From: Mixophyes australis
Taxonomy: Eukaryota; Chordata; Amphibia; Anura; Limnodynastidae
Assembly (NCBI GenBank): GCA_036250195.1
Contig: JAVHZZ010000006.1
Span: 70,842,940-70,906,939 of the forward strand
Direction: 5' to 3'
Length of the DNA stretch: 64,000 nucleotides
In this document: positions 55,673-64,000 of the stretch, piece after piece
How the letters are laid out: every line of letters starts with the position of its first letter
How positions within the stretch are numbered: position 1 is the first letter of the stretch
The notes under the pieces: model-generated
Database searches by the model: none
Told to the model about the DNA's origin: nothing
What the model saw: only the letters and a program-made list of their open reading frames with translations
Position numbers and translations under genes: made by a program

Positions 55673-55955
55673 ACTCATGAGCTTGCTTTCGTGAGCTCTA
55701 AGATCTGAAAAATGTCAATCAGATCAACAAAGCCTACAAATTCTGCATTTGAAAGCTGCATTTAAAAAAAAAATGTCAGGAGAAAAATCCGTAAAATGCT
55801 AAATTACATGCTATAACCACAAATCAGAAAAAGGTTGAATAAAGTGCTTAAGCGATAAAGTTGATTACAAATATTTACATTTTAATTGAGTTGCTATTTG
55901 TTCATTTCAACTGAATACCACAAAAATTTAGAGACAAGATCCAAACGTCTTATTT

Positions 55956-56037
55956 TGGCATCAGTGGGATTCAAAGACATACCTTCAAAAAAACACAAGC
56001 AAAAATTCAATCCCTTACACCAATGAGCCATGCTGCC
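55956..56037 (-). pseudogene. Third tRNA-derived sequence, copy 6
   Basis: 82 bp, same sequence type as the copy at 42412. Confidence 0.75.
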
Positions 56038-56507
56038 ACCTTTGCTTTTCTATTTGTATGAAAAGTTGATAACATGATGAAATGTTAGTTATGATGGTGC
56101 CTGGCGGTATATACATCACACTAAAATAATTTTCGTTTCTCTTCACTGTTTTCAAATCACTTTATTTCGAAATATTTTAAACCGGTTTGAGGAATGTCTT
56201 CGACACATGACTAACGTTGCGATTTAGCTAAAATATACTTCCACCGGTAACACCAGCTGGATTTCTCAACTCCAGTCCTCAGGACCCCTAACAGTGCATG
56301 TTTTCCATATCTCCTTGCTTAAGCACAGGTGTATTCATAACTGACTGACACATTCTAACAGATCTACAGGTGGTATAATTATTTCCCTTGTCACCTGGAA
56401 AGCAAGCACTGTTAGGGGCCCTGAGGACTGGAGTTGAGAAACACTGATCTTCACGCTTGAACGACATCTATACCGATGTCTGCACCTTCTCTTGGATCTA
56501 ACGAAAA

Positions 56508-56589
56508 TGGCAGCAGTGGGATTTGAACCCACGCCTCCGAAGAGACTGGAGCCTTAATCCAGCGCCTTAGACCGCTCGGCCATGCTACC
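56508..56589 (-). tRNA. tRNA-Leu(AAG), copy 6
   Basis: Consensus 82-nt body, anticodon AAG, TTTT terminator. Confidence 0.95.
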
Positions 56590-56717
56590 ACTCATGATCT
56601 CTCTTTCGTGAGCTCTAAGATCTGACAATCAGAACAACAAAGCCTATAAATTCTGCATTTGAAAGCTGAGTATCTTCTTTATCTATACGTTGGAACCACA
56701 TGAAGAACTAATAAAAA

Positions 56718-56799
56718 TGGCAGCAGTGGGATTTGAACCCACGCCTCCGAAGAGACTGGAGCCTAAATCCAGCGCCTTAGACCGCTCAGCCATGCTACC
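56718..56799 (-). tRNA. tRNA-Leu(UAG), copy 7
   Basis: 82-nt body, anticodon TAG, one D-arm change (ctcagcc on + for ctcggcc), TTTTT terminator. Confidence 0.92.
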
Positions 56800-57083
56800 A
56801 CTCATGAGCTTGCTTTCGTGAGCTCTAAGATCTGAAAAATGTCAATCAGATCAACAAAGCCTACAAATTCTGCATTTGAAAGCTGCATTTCAAAAAAAAA
56901 TGTAAGGAGAAAAATCCGTAAAATGCTAAATAACATGCTATAACCACAAATCAGAAAAAGGTTGAATAAAGTGCTTAAGCGATAAAGTTGATTACAAATA
57001 TTTACATTTTAATTGAGTTGCTATTTGTTCTTTTTCAACTGAATATCACAAAAATTTAGAGACAAGATCCAAACGTCTTATTT

Positions 57084-57165
57084 TGGCATCAGTGGGATTC
57101 AAAGACATACCTTCAAAAAAACACAAGCAAAAATTCAATCCCTTACACCAATGAGCCATGCTGCC
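57084..57165 (-). pseudogene. Third tRNA-derived sequence, copy 7
   Basis: 82 bp, same sequence type as the copy at 42412. Confidence 0.75.
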
Positions 57166-57635
57166 ACCTTTGCTTTTCTATTTGTATGAAAAGTTGATAA
57201 CATGATGAAATGTTAGTTATGATGGTGCCTGGCGGTATATACATCACACTAAAATAATTTTCGTTTCTCTTCACTGTTTTCAAATCACTTTATTTAGAAA
57301 TATTTTAAACCGGTTTGAGGAATGTCTTCGACACATGACTAAAGTTGCGATTTAGCTAAAATATACTTCCACCGGTAACACCAGCTGGATTTCTCAACTC
57401 CAGTCCTCAGGACCCCTAACAGTGCATGTTTTCCATATCTCCTTGCTTAAGCACAGGTGTATTCATAACTGACTGACACATTCTAACAGATCTACAGGTG
57501 GTATAATTATTTCCCTTGTCACCTGGAAAGCAAGCACTGTTAGGGGCCCTGAGGACTGGAGTTGAGAAACACTGATCTTCACGCTTGAACGACATCTATA
57601 CCGATGTCTGCACCTTCTCTTGGATCTAACGAAAA

Positions 57636-57717
57636 TGGCAGCAGTGGGATTTGAACCCACGCCTCCGAAGAGACTGGAGCCTAAATCCAGCGCCTTAGAC
57701 CGCTCGGCCATGCTACC
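57636..57717 (-). tRNA. tRNA-Leu(UAG), copy 8, hybrid locus of a one-tRNA unit
   Basis: Consensus 82-nt body with anticodon TAG. Its 3' flank (gatctaacgaaaa on +, TTTT terminator) is that of Leu(AAG) genes, and its 5' flank (actcatgagcttgctttcg) is that of Leu(UAG) genes. The locus is a crossover product between the two tRNA genes, with 210 bp lost. Confidence 0.95.
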
Positions 57718-58000
57718 ACTCATGAGCTTGCTTTCGTGAGCTCTAAGATCTGAAAAATGTCAATCAGATCAACAAAGCCTACAAATTCTGCATTTGAAAG
57801 CTGCATTTCAAAAAAAAATGTCAGGAGAAAAATCCGTAAAATGCTAAATTACATGCTATAACCACAAATCAGAAAAAGGTTGAATAAAGTGCTTAAGCGA
57901 TAAAGTTGATTACAAATATTTACATTTTAATTGAGTTGCTATTTGTTCATTTCAACTGAATATCACAAAAATTTAGAGACAAGATCCAAACGTCTTATTT

Positions 58001-58082
58001 TGGCATCAGTGGGATTCAAAGACATACCTTCAAAAAAACACAAGCAAAAATTCAATCCCTTACACCAATGAGCCATGCTGCC
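58001..58082 (-). pseudogene. Third tRNA-derived sequence, copy 8
   Basis: 82 bp, same sequence type as the copy at 42412. Confidence 0.75.
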
Positions 58083-58552
58083 ACCTTTGCTTTTCTATTT
58101 GTATGAAAAGTTGATAACATGATGAAATGTTAGTTATGATGGTGCCTGGCGGTATATACATCACACTAAAATAATTTTCGTTTCTCTTCACTGTTTTCAA
58201 ATCACTTTATTTAGAAATATTTTAAACCGGTTTGAGGAATGTCTTCGACACATGACTAAAGTTGCGATTTAGCTAAAATATACTTCCACCGGTAACACCA
58301 GCTGGATTTCTCAACTCCAGTCCTCAGGACCCCTAACAGTGCATGTTTTCCATATCTCCTTGCTTAAGCACAGGTGTATTCATAACTGACTGACACATTC
58401 TAACAGATCTACAGGTGGTATAATTATTTCCCTTGTCACCTGGAAAGCAAGCACTGTTAGGGGCCCTGAGGACTGGAGTTGAGAAACACTGATCTTCACG
58501 CTTGAACGACATCTATACCGATGTCTGCACCTTCTCTTGGATCTAACGAAAA

Positions 58553-58634
58553 TGGCAGCAGTGGGATTTGAACCCACGCCTCCGAAGAGACTGGAGCCTT
58601 AATCCAGCGCCTTAGACCGCTCGGCCATGCTACC
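58553..58634 (-). tRNA. tRNA-Leu(AAG), copy 7
   Basis: Consensus 82-nt body, anticodon AAG, TTTT terminator. Confidence 0.95.
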
Positions 58635-58762
58635 ACTCATGATCTCTCTTTCGTGAGCTCTAAGATCTGACAATCAGAACAACAAAGCCTATAAATTCTG
58701 CATTTGAAAGCTGAGTATCTTCTTTATCTATACGTTGGAACCACATGAAGAACTAATAAAAA

Positions 58763-58836
58763 TGGCAGCAGTGGGATTTGAACCCACGCCTCCGAAGAGA
58801 CTGGAGCCTAAATCCAGCGCCTTAGACTGCTCGGCC
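58763..58836 (-). pseudogene. tRNA-Leu(UAG) lacking its first 8 nt, copy 1
   Basis: Anticodon TAG and the T arm are intact, but the 5' acceptor strand and the base after it (atgctacc on +) are deleted between short cca repeats: tcggcc runs directly into actcatgag. Without the 5' strand no acceptor stem can form, so it should not be charged. Also carries gactgc in the D loop. Confidence 0.88.
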
Positions 58837-59119
58837 ACTCATGAGCTTGCTTTCGTGAGCTCTAAGATCTGAAAAATGTCAATCAGATCAACAAAGCCTA
58901 CAAATTCTGCATTTGAAAGCTGCATTTCAAAAAAAAATGTCAGGAGAAAAATCCGTAAAATGCTAAATTACATGCTATAACCACAAATCAGAAAAAGGTT
59001 GAATAAAGTGCTTAAGCGATAAAGTTGATTACAAATATTTACATTTTAATTGAGTTGCTATTTGTTCATTTCAACTGAATACCACAAAAATTTAGAGACA
59101 AGATCCAAACGTCTTATTT

Positions 59120-59201
59120 TGGCATCAGTGGGATTCAAAGACATACCTTCAAAAAAACACAAGCAAAAATTCAATCCCTTACACCAATGAGCCATGCTGA
59201 T
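59120..59201 (-). pseudogene. Third tRNA-derived sequence, copy 9
   Basis: 82 bp. It differs from the others at its end (gctgatacc for gctgccacc on +). Confidence 0.75.
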
Positions 59202-59671
59202 ACCTTTGCTTTTCTATTTGTATGAAAAGTTGATAACATGATGAAATGTTAGTTATGATGGTGCCTGGCGGTATATACATCACACTAAAATAATTTTCGT
59301 TTCTCTTCACTGTTTTCAAATCACTTTATTTCGAAATATTTTAAACCGGTTTGAGGAATGTCTTCGACACATGACTAAAGTTGCGATTTAGCTAAAATAT
59401 ACTTCCACCGGTAACACCAGCTGGATTTCTCAACTCCAGTCCTCAGGACCCCTAACAGTGCATGTTTTCCATATCTCCTTGCTTAAGCACAGGTGTATTC
59501 ATAACTGACTGACACATTCTAACAGATCTACAGGTGGTATAATTATTTCCCTTGTCACCTGGAAAGCAAGCACTGTTAGGGGCCCTGAGGACTGGAGTTG
59601 AGAAACACTGATCTTCACGCTTGAACGACATCTATACCGATGTCTGCACCTTCTCTTGGATCTAACGAAAA

Positions 59672-59753
59672 TGGCAGCAGTGGGATTTGAACCCACGCCT
59701 CCGAAGAGACTGGAGCCTTAATCCAGCGCCTTAGACCGCTCGGCCATGCTACC
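59672..59753 (-). tRNA. tRNA-Leu(AAG), copy 8
   Basis: Consensus 82-nt body, anticodon AAG, TTTT terminator. Confidence 0.95.
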
Positions 59754-59881
59754 ACTCATGATCTCTCTTTCGTGAGCTCTAAGATCTGACAATCAGAACA
59801 ACAAAGCCTATAAATTCTGCATTTGAAAGCTGAGTATCTTCTTTATCTATACGTTGGAACCACATGAAGAACTAATAAAAA

Positions 59882-59963
59882 TGGCAGCAGTGGGATTTGA
59901 ACCCACGCCTCCGAAGAGACTGGAGCCTTAATCCAGCGCCTTAGACCGCTCGGCCATGCTACC
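59882..59963 (-). tRNA. tRNA-Leu(AAG), copy 9, extra gene of a three-tRNA unit
   Basis: Consensus 82-nt body, anticodon AAG. Its 3' flank (aactaataaaaa on +) is the one normally beside Leu(UAG), while its 5' flank (actcatgatctctctttcg) is the Leu(AAG) one. It is the reciprocal kind of crossover product to the locus at 57636. Confidence 0.95.
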
Positions 59964-60091
59964 ACTCATGATCTCTCTTTCGTGAGCTCTAAGATCTGAC
60001 AATCAGAACAACAAAGCCTATAAATTCTGCATTTGAAAGCTGAGTATCTTCTTTATCTATACGTTGGAACCACATGAAGAACTAATAAAAA

Positions 60092-60165
60092 TGGCAGCAG
60101 TGGGATTTGAACCCACGCCTCCGAAGAGACTGGAGCCTAAATCCAGCGCCTTAGACTGCTCGGCC
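60092..60165 (-). pseudogene. tRNA-Leu(UAG) lacking its first 8 nt, copy 2
   Basis: The same 8-bp deletion and the same gactgc change as at 58763. Confidence 0.88.
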
Positions 60166-60448
60166 ACTCATGAGCTTGCTTTCGTGAGCTCTAAGATCTG
60201 AAAAATGTCAATCAGATCAACAAAGCCTACAAATTCTGCATTTGAAAGCTGCATTTCAAAAAAAAATGTCAGGAGAAAAATCCGTAAAATGCTAAATTAC
60301 ATGCTATAACCACAAATCAGAAAAAGGTTGAATAAAGTGCTTAAGCGATAAAGTTGATTACAAATATTTACATTTTAATTGAGTTGCTATTTGTTCATTT
60401 CAACTGAATACCACAAAAATTTAGAGACAAGATCCAAACGTCTTATTT

Positions 60449-60530
60449 TGGCATCAGTGGGATTCAAAGACATACCTTCAAAAAAACACAAGCAAAAATT
60501 CAATCCCTTACACCAATGAGCCATGCTGCC
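60449..60530 (-). pseudogene. Third tRNA-derived sequence, copy 10
   Basis: 82 bp, same sequence type as the copy at 42412. Confidence 0.75.
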
Positions 60531-61000
60531 ACCTTTGCTTTTCTATTTGTATGAAAAGTTGATAACATGATGAAATGTTAGTTATGATGGTGCCTGGCGG
60601 TATATACATCACACTAAAATAATTTTCGTTTCTCTTCACTGTTTTCAAATCACTTTATTTCGAAATATTTTAAACCGGTTTGAGGAATGTCTTCGACACA
60701 TGACTAAAGTTGCGATTTAGCTAAAATATACTTCCACCGGTAACACCAGCTGGATTTCTCAACTCCAGTCCTCAGGACCCCTAACAGTGCATGTTTTCCA
60801 TATCTCCTTGCTTAAGCACAGGTGTATTCATAACTGACTGACACATTCTAACAGATCTACAGGTGGTATAATTATTTCCCTTGTCACCTGGAAAGCAAGC
60901 ACTGTTAGGGGCCCTGAGGACTGGAGTTGAGAAACACTGATCTTCACGCTTGAACGACATCTATACCGATGTCTGCACCTTCTCTTGGATCTAACGAAAA

Positions 61001-61082
61001 TGGCAGCAGTGGGATTTGAACCCACGCCTCCGAAGAGACTGGAGCCTTAATCCAGCGCCTTAGACTGCTCGGCCATGCTACC
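61001..61082 (-). tRNA. tRNA-Leu(AAG), copy 10
   Basis: 82-nt body, anticodon AAG, TTTT terminator. It carries the gactgc D-loop variant otherwise seen in the truncated Leu(UAG) copies, a hint of conversion between the two gene types. Confidence 0.93.
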
Positions 61083-61210
61083 ACTCATGATCTCTCTTTC
61101 GTGAGCTCTAAGATCTGACAATCAGAACAACAAAGCCTATAAATTCTGCATTTGAAAGCTGAGTATCTTCTTTATCTATACGTTGAAACCACATGAAGAA
61201 CTAATAAAAA

Positions 61211-61292
61211 TGGCAGCAGTGGGATTTGAACCCACGCCTCCGAAGAGACTGGAGCCTAAATCCAGCGCCTTAGACCGCTCGGCCATGCTACC
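61211..61292 (-). tRNA. tRNA-Leu(UAG), copy 9
   Basis: Consensus full-length 82-nt body, anticodon TAG, TTTTT terminator. It is the only full-length UAG gene right of 58 kb. Confidence 0.95.
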
Positions 61293-61575
61293 ACTCATGA
61301 GCTTGCTTTCGTGAGCTCTAAGATCTGAAAAATGTCAATCAGATCAACAAAGCCTACAAATTCTGCATTTGAAAGCTGCATTTCAAAAAAAAATGTCAGG
61401 AGAAAAATCCGTAAAATGCTAAATTACATGCTATAACCACAAATCAGAAAAAGGTTGAATAAAGTGCTTAAGCGATAAAGTTGATTACAAATATTTACAT
61501 TTTAATTGAGTTGCTATTTGTTCATTTCAACTGAATATCACAAAAATTTAGAGACAAGATCCAAACGTCTTATTT

Positions 61576-61657
61576 TGGCATCAGTGGGATTCAAAGACAT
61601 ACCTTCAAAAAAACACAAGCAAAAATTCAATCCCTTACACCAATGAGCCATGCTGCC
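61576..61657 (-). pseudogene. Third tRNA-derived sequence, copy 11
   Basis: 82 bp, same sequence type as the copy at 42412. Confidence 0.75.
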
Positions 61658-62127
61658 ACCTTTGCTTTTCTATTTGTATGAAAAGTTGATAACATGATGA
61701 AATGTTAGTTATGATGGTGCCTGGCGGTATATACATCACACTAAAATAATTTTCGTTTCTCTTCACTGTTTTCAAATCACTTTATTTAGAAATATTTTAA
61801 ACCGGTTTGAGGAATGTCTTCGACACATGACTAAAGTTGCGATTTAGCTAAAATATACTTCCACCGGTAACACCAGCTGGATTTCTCAACTCCAGTCCTC
61901 AGGACCCCTAACAGTGCATGTTTTCCATATCTCCTTGCTTAAGCACAGGTGTATTCATAACTGACTGACACATTCTAACAGATCTACAGGTGGTATAATT
62001 ATTTCCCTTGTCACCTGGAAAGCAAGCACTGTTAGGGGCCCTGAGGACTGGAGTTGAGAAACACTGATCTTCACGCTTGAACGACATCTATACCGATGTC
62101 TGCACCTTCTCTTGGATCTAACGAAAA

Positions 62128-62209
62128 TGGCAGCAGTGGGATTTGAACCCACGCCTCCGAAGAGACTGGAGCCTTAATCCAGCGCCTTAGACCGCTCGGC
62201 CATGCTACC
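62128..62209 (-). tRNA. tRNA-Leu(AAG), copy 11
   Basis: Consensus 82-nt body, anticodon AAG, TTTT terminator. Confidence 0.95.
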
Positions 62210-62337
62210 ACTCATGATCTCTCTTTCGTGAGCTCTAAGATCTGACAATCAGAACAACAAAGCCTATAAATTCTGCATTTGAAAGCTGAGTATCTTCTTT
62301 ATCTATACGTTGGAACCACATGAAGAACTAATAAAAA

Positions 62338-62411
62338 TGGCAGCAGTGGGATTTGAACCCACGCCTCCGAAGAGACTGGAGCCTAAATCCAGCACCTTAG
62401 ACTGCTCGGCC
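62338..62411 (-). pseudogene. tRNA-Leu(UAG) lacking its first 8 nt, copy 3
   Basis: The same 8-bp deletion and gactgc change, plus the tccagcacc change also seen at 53341. Confidence 0.88.
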
Positions 62412-62694
62412 ACTCATGAGCTTGCTTTCGTGAGCTCTAAGATCTGAAAAATGTCAATCAGATCAACAAAGCCTACAAATTCTGCATTTGAAAGCTGCAT
62501 TTCAAAAAAAAATGTCAGGAGAAAAATCCGTAAAATGCTAAATTACATGCTATAACCACAAATCAGAAAAAGGTTGAATAAAGTGCTTAAGCGATAAAGT
62601 TGATTACAAATATTTACATTTTAATTGAGTTGCTATTTGTTCATTTCAACTGAATATCACAAAAATTTAGAGACAAGATCCAAACGTCTTATTT

Positions 62695-62776
62695 TGGCAT
62701 CAGTGGGATTCAAAGACATACCTTCAAAAAAACACAAGCAAAAATTCAATCCCTTACACCAATGAGCCATGCTGCC
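62695..62776 (-). pseudogene. Third tRNA-derived sequence, copy 12
   Basis: 82 bp, same sequence type as the copy at 42412. Confidence 0.75.
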
Positions 62777-63246
62777 ACCTTTGCTTTTCTATTTGTATGA
62801 AAAGTTGATAACATGATGAAATGTTAGTTATGATGGTGCCTGGCGGTATATACATCACACTAAAATAATTTTCGTTTCTCTTCACTGTTTTCAAATCACT
62901 TTATTTAGAAATATTTTAAACCGGTTTGAGGAATGTCTTCGACACATGACTAAAGTTGCGATTTAGCTAAAATATACTTCCACCGGTAACACCAGCTGGA
63001 TTTCTCAACTCCAGTCCTCAGGACCCCTAACAGTGCATGTTTTCCATATCTCCTTGCTTAAGCACAGGTGTATTCATAACTGACTGACACATTCTAACAG
63101 ATCTACAGGTGGTATAATTATTTCCCTTGTCACCTGGAAAGCAAGCACTGTTAGGGGCCCTGAGGACTGGAGTTGAGAAACACTGATCTTCACGCTTGAA
63201 CGACATCTATACCGATGTCTGCACCTTCTCTTGGATCTAACGAAAA

Positions 63247-63328
63247 TGGCAGCAGTGGGATTTGAACCCACGCCTCCGAAGAGACTGGAGCCTTAATCCA
63301 GCGCCTTAGACCGCTCGGCCATGCTACC
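63247..63328 (-). tRNA. tRNA-Leu(AAG), copy 12
   Basis: Consensus 82-nt body, anticodon AAG, TTTT terminator. Confidence 0.95.
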
Positions 63329-63456
63329 ACTCATGATCTCTCTTTCGTGAGCTCTAAGATCTGACAATCAGAACAACAAAGCCTATAAATTCTGCATTTG
63401 AAAGCTGAGTATCTTCTTTATCTATACGTTGGAACCACATGAAGAACTAATAAAAA

Positions 63457-63530
63457 TGGCAGCAGTGGGATTTGAACCCACGCCTCCGAAGAGACTGGAG
63501 CCTAAATCCAGCGCCTTAGACTGCTCGGCC
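63457..63530 (-). pseudogene. tRNA-Leu(UAG) lacking its first 8 nt, copy 4
   Basis: The same 8-bp deletion and gactgc change as at 58763. Confidence 0.88.
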
Positions 63531-63813
63531 ACTCATGAGCTTGCTTTCGTGAGCTCTAAGATCTGAAAAATGTCAATCAGATCAACAAAGCCTACAAATT
63601 CTGCATTTGAAAGCTGCATTTCAAAAAAAAATGTCAGGAGAAAAATCCGTAAAATGCTAAATTACATGCTATAACCACAAATCAGAAAAAGGTTGAATTA
63701 AGTGCTTAAGCGATAAAGTTGATTACAAATATTTACATTTTAATTGAGTTGCTATTTGTTCATTTCAACTGAATACCACAAAAATTTAGAGACAAGATCC
63801 AAACGTCTTATTT

Positions 63814-63895
63814 TGGCATCAGTGGGATTCAAAGACATACCTTCAAAAAAACACAAGCAAAAATTCAATCCCTTACACCAATGAGCCATGCTGCC
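63814..63895 (-). pseudogene. Third tRNA-derived sequence, copy 13
   Basis: 82 bp, same sequence type as the copy at 42412. The unit continues past the window end. Confidence 0.75.
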
Positions 63896-64000
63896 ACCTT
63901 TGCTTTTCTATTTGTATGAAAAGTTGATAACATGATGAAATGTTAGTTATGATGGTGCCTGGCGGTATATACATCACACTAAAATAATTTTCGTTTCTCT

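Larger units (their letters stand above)
52176..64000 (-). repeat. tRNA-Leu tandem array, right block
   Basis: Continuation of the array to the window end, so its full length is unknown. Spacings between successive Leu(AAG) positions are 1122, 1128, 1127, 1128 (to a hybrid UAG gene), 917, 1119, 1329, 1127 and 1119 bp. The outliers mark a one-tRNA unit (917) and a three-tRNA unit (1329). Units are nearly identical, with scattered shared variants (for example cgttgaaacc versus cgttggaacc) pointing to exchange among them. Confidence 0.96.

Noticed and set aside
42791..63271. A 65-residue frame (starting MGSNPTAAIFV) repeated in many array units
   Set aside because: It starts within the tRNA-Leu gene and runs through the MITE. 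The MGSNPT peptide is the usual false translation of the tRNA T arm, and its repetition only reflects the DNA repeat.
42964..64000. Regularly spaced repeats resembling a CRISPR-like array
   Set aside because: Unit length is about 1.1 kb, the conserved parts are eukaryotic tRNA genes, and the spacers are themselves repeated. There are no cas genes.

Overview
The window is vertebrate nuclear DNA, most likely from an anuran amphibian. The evidence is AT-rich, CpG-poor, intron-like sequence, intronless leucine tRNA genes with vertebrate consensus bodies, and a transposon mix seen together in frogs: L1 and Tx1-type LINEs, DIRS and Ngaro tyrosine-recombinase retrotransposons, PIF/Harbinger, hAT and Tc1 remnants, and a short fold-back element with arms of the 'tagtaaatatacccc' type. 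The species is inferred, not proven.

Layout. 1-10648: non-coding sequence with several inverted-repeat elements and simple repeats. 10649-10767: a candidate last coding exon (+), followed by AT-rich sequence that could be a long 3' UTR. 15.7-17.5 kb: two hAT-like elements, the second with a further element nested at its centre. 18.3-18.6 kb: TA microsatellites. 19.6 kb: a processed RPL36 pseudogene. 21.1-24.3 kb: a degenerate Tx1-like LINE (-) and two related solo LTRs. 28.1-35.35 kb: a full-length L1 (-) with a target-site duplication, an intact ORF1, and an ORF2 broken only by two in-frame stops. It sits beside, and probably inside, an older DIRS element (gag remnant at 35.4-36.3 kb). 36.9-37.4 kb: a G-rich minisatellite. 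38.4-38.6 kb: a CpG-dense patch ending in a 5' splice-like site. 40.9-41.8 kb: a fold-back element and a dead Tc1 fragment.

From about 41.9 kb to the end of the window lies a tandem array of roughly 1.12-kb units. Each standard unit carries, on the minus strand, tRNA-Leu(AAG), tRNA-Leu(UAG), a third decayed 82-bp tRNA-derived sequence, and a hAT-like MITE. I count 12 full-length Leu(AAG), 9 full-length Leu(UAG), 4 Leu(UAG) copies lacking the first 8 nt, and 13 copies of the decayed third element. Unit variants with one or three tRNA genes, and the shared 8-bp deletion, show continuing unequal exchange and conversion.

A complete 7.4-kb Ngaro-type element (44780-52175) interrupts the array. 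It encodes a gag-like protein, RT/RNase H, a tyrosine recombinase and an SGNH-fold hydrolase, all open. Its split direct repeats are arranged A1 - ORFs - B1 - A2 - B2. It joins the tRNA spacer with no target-site duplication, and the neighbouring array units give the exact empty site. This Ngaro-in-tRNA-array arrangement is the most noteworthy structure in the window.
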